From Candidatus Omnitrophota bacterium (lineage in GTDB: Bacteria > Ratteibacteria > UBA8468 > B48-G9 > DSTR01): a DNA stretch of 15,508 bases. Positions 14,968 through 15,508 of this stretch are shown here, one piece after another. Location of the stretch: assembly GCA_023818865.1 (NCBI GenBank), contig JAMWDF010000039.1, positions 1 to 15,508 of the forward strand, read 5' to 3'. The position numbers and the translations under genes are program-made. The notes under the pieces are model-generated. The model made no database searches. It saw nothing but the letters and a program-made list of their open reading frames with translations, and had not been told where the DNA came from. Every line of letters begins with the position of its first letter. The stretch's first letter is position 1.

Positions 14968-15508
14968 TGAAGCAGTGGCCTTCCGTCTCTATAATTATCC
15001 CCACTAATGTGGTTGGTGATTTACTCCGAGACTGTATTGCCAAATGCCAGCAGTTAGATTACCCGCGCTACGAGATAATTGTTATTCCTGACAGACTTCC
15101 AGAAAAAATTAAAGAAAGAGGTTCCGTCCGGTTTCTGCCGGTGGCTTCGTTGCCAGGAGAGAAAAAAAATAAAGGTGCCTCTGTAGCCGTTGGAGAAATT
15201 CTGGCTTTTCTTGACGCTGACGCCTATCCAACAATGGACTGGCTTAGCAAAGCTGTGCCCTATCTTCTAGATAAAACAACTGGCGCAGTCGGCGGACCAA
15301 ATTTAACTCCAGCAGGAGATAATCTACCTCAAAGACTGTGTGGTATGATCCTCTCTTCTCAAATTGCCCTGGGAAAATTTTCTAAAAGGTACCGAAAAAG
15401 CACTTACCATCTCCCCCTGGAAATTCCTAGTTGTAACCTTCTGGTGAAAAAAGAAATCTTTAGGCAAACCTCTGGATTTCCAAAAGAATTGCTTACGGCC
15501 GAAGATTC
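14964..15508 (+). CDS. GT2 family glycosyltransferase (partial, runs off the window)
   Basis: An open frame starts at an ATG overlapping the radical SAM stop (ATGA; a second ATG is at 14967) and continues for 181 codons to the window edge without a stop. It shows the GT-A features VSIIIPTN (8-15) and YEIIVIPD (36-43), a metal-binding DAD at 84-86 in ILAFLDADAYP, and PSCNLLVKKEIF. Residues E180-D181 near the cut would be the ED motif that supplies the catalytic base in processive and non-processive GT2 enzymes. The layout resembles exopolysaccharide and O-antigen type GT2 transferases, not the DPM1 group. The first strand lacks the usual Tyr-Asn after the proline (PTNVV), a minor deviation. 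The C-terminus, including any membrane segments, is outside the window. Confidence 0.83.
   Translation, partial: MMKQWPSVSIIIPTNVVGDLLRDCIAKCQQLDYPRYEIIVIPDRLPEKIKERGSVRFLPVASLPGEKKNKGASVAVGEILAFLDADAYPTMDWLSKAVPYLLDKTTGAVGGPNLTPAGDNLPQRLCGMILSSQIALGKFSKRYRKSTYHLPLEIPSCNLLVKKEIFRQTSGFPKELLTAED

Noticed and set aside
1..15508. CRISPR arrays, tRNA/rRNA genes, transposases, direct or inverted terminal repeats
   Set aside because: Reading both strands I saw no spaced repeats, cloverleaf-like segments, transposase motifs or long repeats; the paralogous GT2, SDR and methyltransferase genes are too divergent to count as repeats.

Overview
The window is a bacterial chromosomal stretch that reads throughout as one plus-strand gene cluster for making and exporting a complex glycan (O-antigen, capsule or other cell-surface polysaccharide, or a glycosylation cassette). 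I see 16 protein-coding units: a C-terminal fragment at the left edge, a GT2 gene cut by the right edge, one gene broken by a frameshift, one doubtful small ORF, and 12 complete genes. There are no tRNA or rRNA genes, CRISPR arrays, insertion sequences or convincing terminators. The organism cannot be named from this. TGA is a normal stop, start codons have bacterial Shine-Dalgarno context, composition is slightly AT-rich by eye, and gene packing is very tight. The protein mix (several GT-C integral-membrane glycosyltransferases, a B12-type radical SAM enzyme, thermophile/anaerobe-like sugar-nucleotide enzymes) would fit an anaerobic or deep-branching, perhaps uncultured, bacterium; this is inference.

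Left block (1-5771): a polyprenyl-phosphate-sugar-synthase-like GT2, a GT-C membrane transferase, a SAM methyltransferase with an N-terminal zinc-ribbon-like segment, a second GT-C of the GT87/MptA-B type, and a third GT-C of the GT39/ArnT type. Middle block (5768-7783): a CDP-paratose (CDP-tyvelose) 2-epimerase homologue, then a small methyltransferase disrupted by one extra T in a T7 run, then a small basic ORF of uncertain reality and a near-consensus sigma-70-type promoter. Right block (7784-15508): UDP-glucose dehydrogenase, UDP-glucuronate decarboxylase, a dTDP-L-rhamnose-4-epimerase-like SDR with a four-cysteine insert, a DPM1-like GT2, a SAM methyltransferase, a second DPG-synthase-like GT2, a B12-binding radical SAM protein, and the start of another GT2.

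How the parts could work together: Ugd and the decarboxylase together give UDP-xylose from UDP-glucose. The other two SDRs could supply a tyvelose-type 3,6-dideoxyhexose and 6-deoxy-L-talose. The GT2 proteins of the DPM1 type would load sugars onto polyprenyl phosphate, and the three GT-C proteins would use those lipid-linked donors outside the cytoplasmic membrane. The methyltransferases (and perhaps the radical SAM enzyme) would decorate sugars. Nearly all genes are joined by ATGA or longer overlaps, so they are probably co-transcribed and translationally coupled. The only clear break is at about 7483-7783, where the predicted promoter sits.

I found no clear sign of a wholly new kind of system. 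The items most worth checking are the frameshifted methyltransferase at 6834-7482, the tyvelose-epimerase homologue outside its usual pathway context, and the radical SAM enzyme embedded in the glycan operon.
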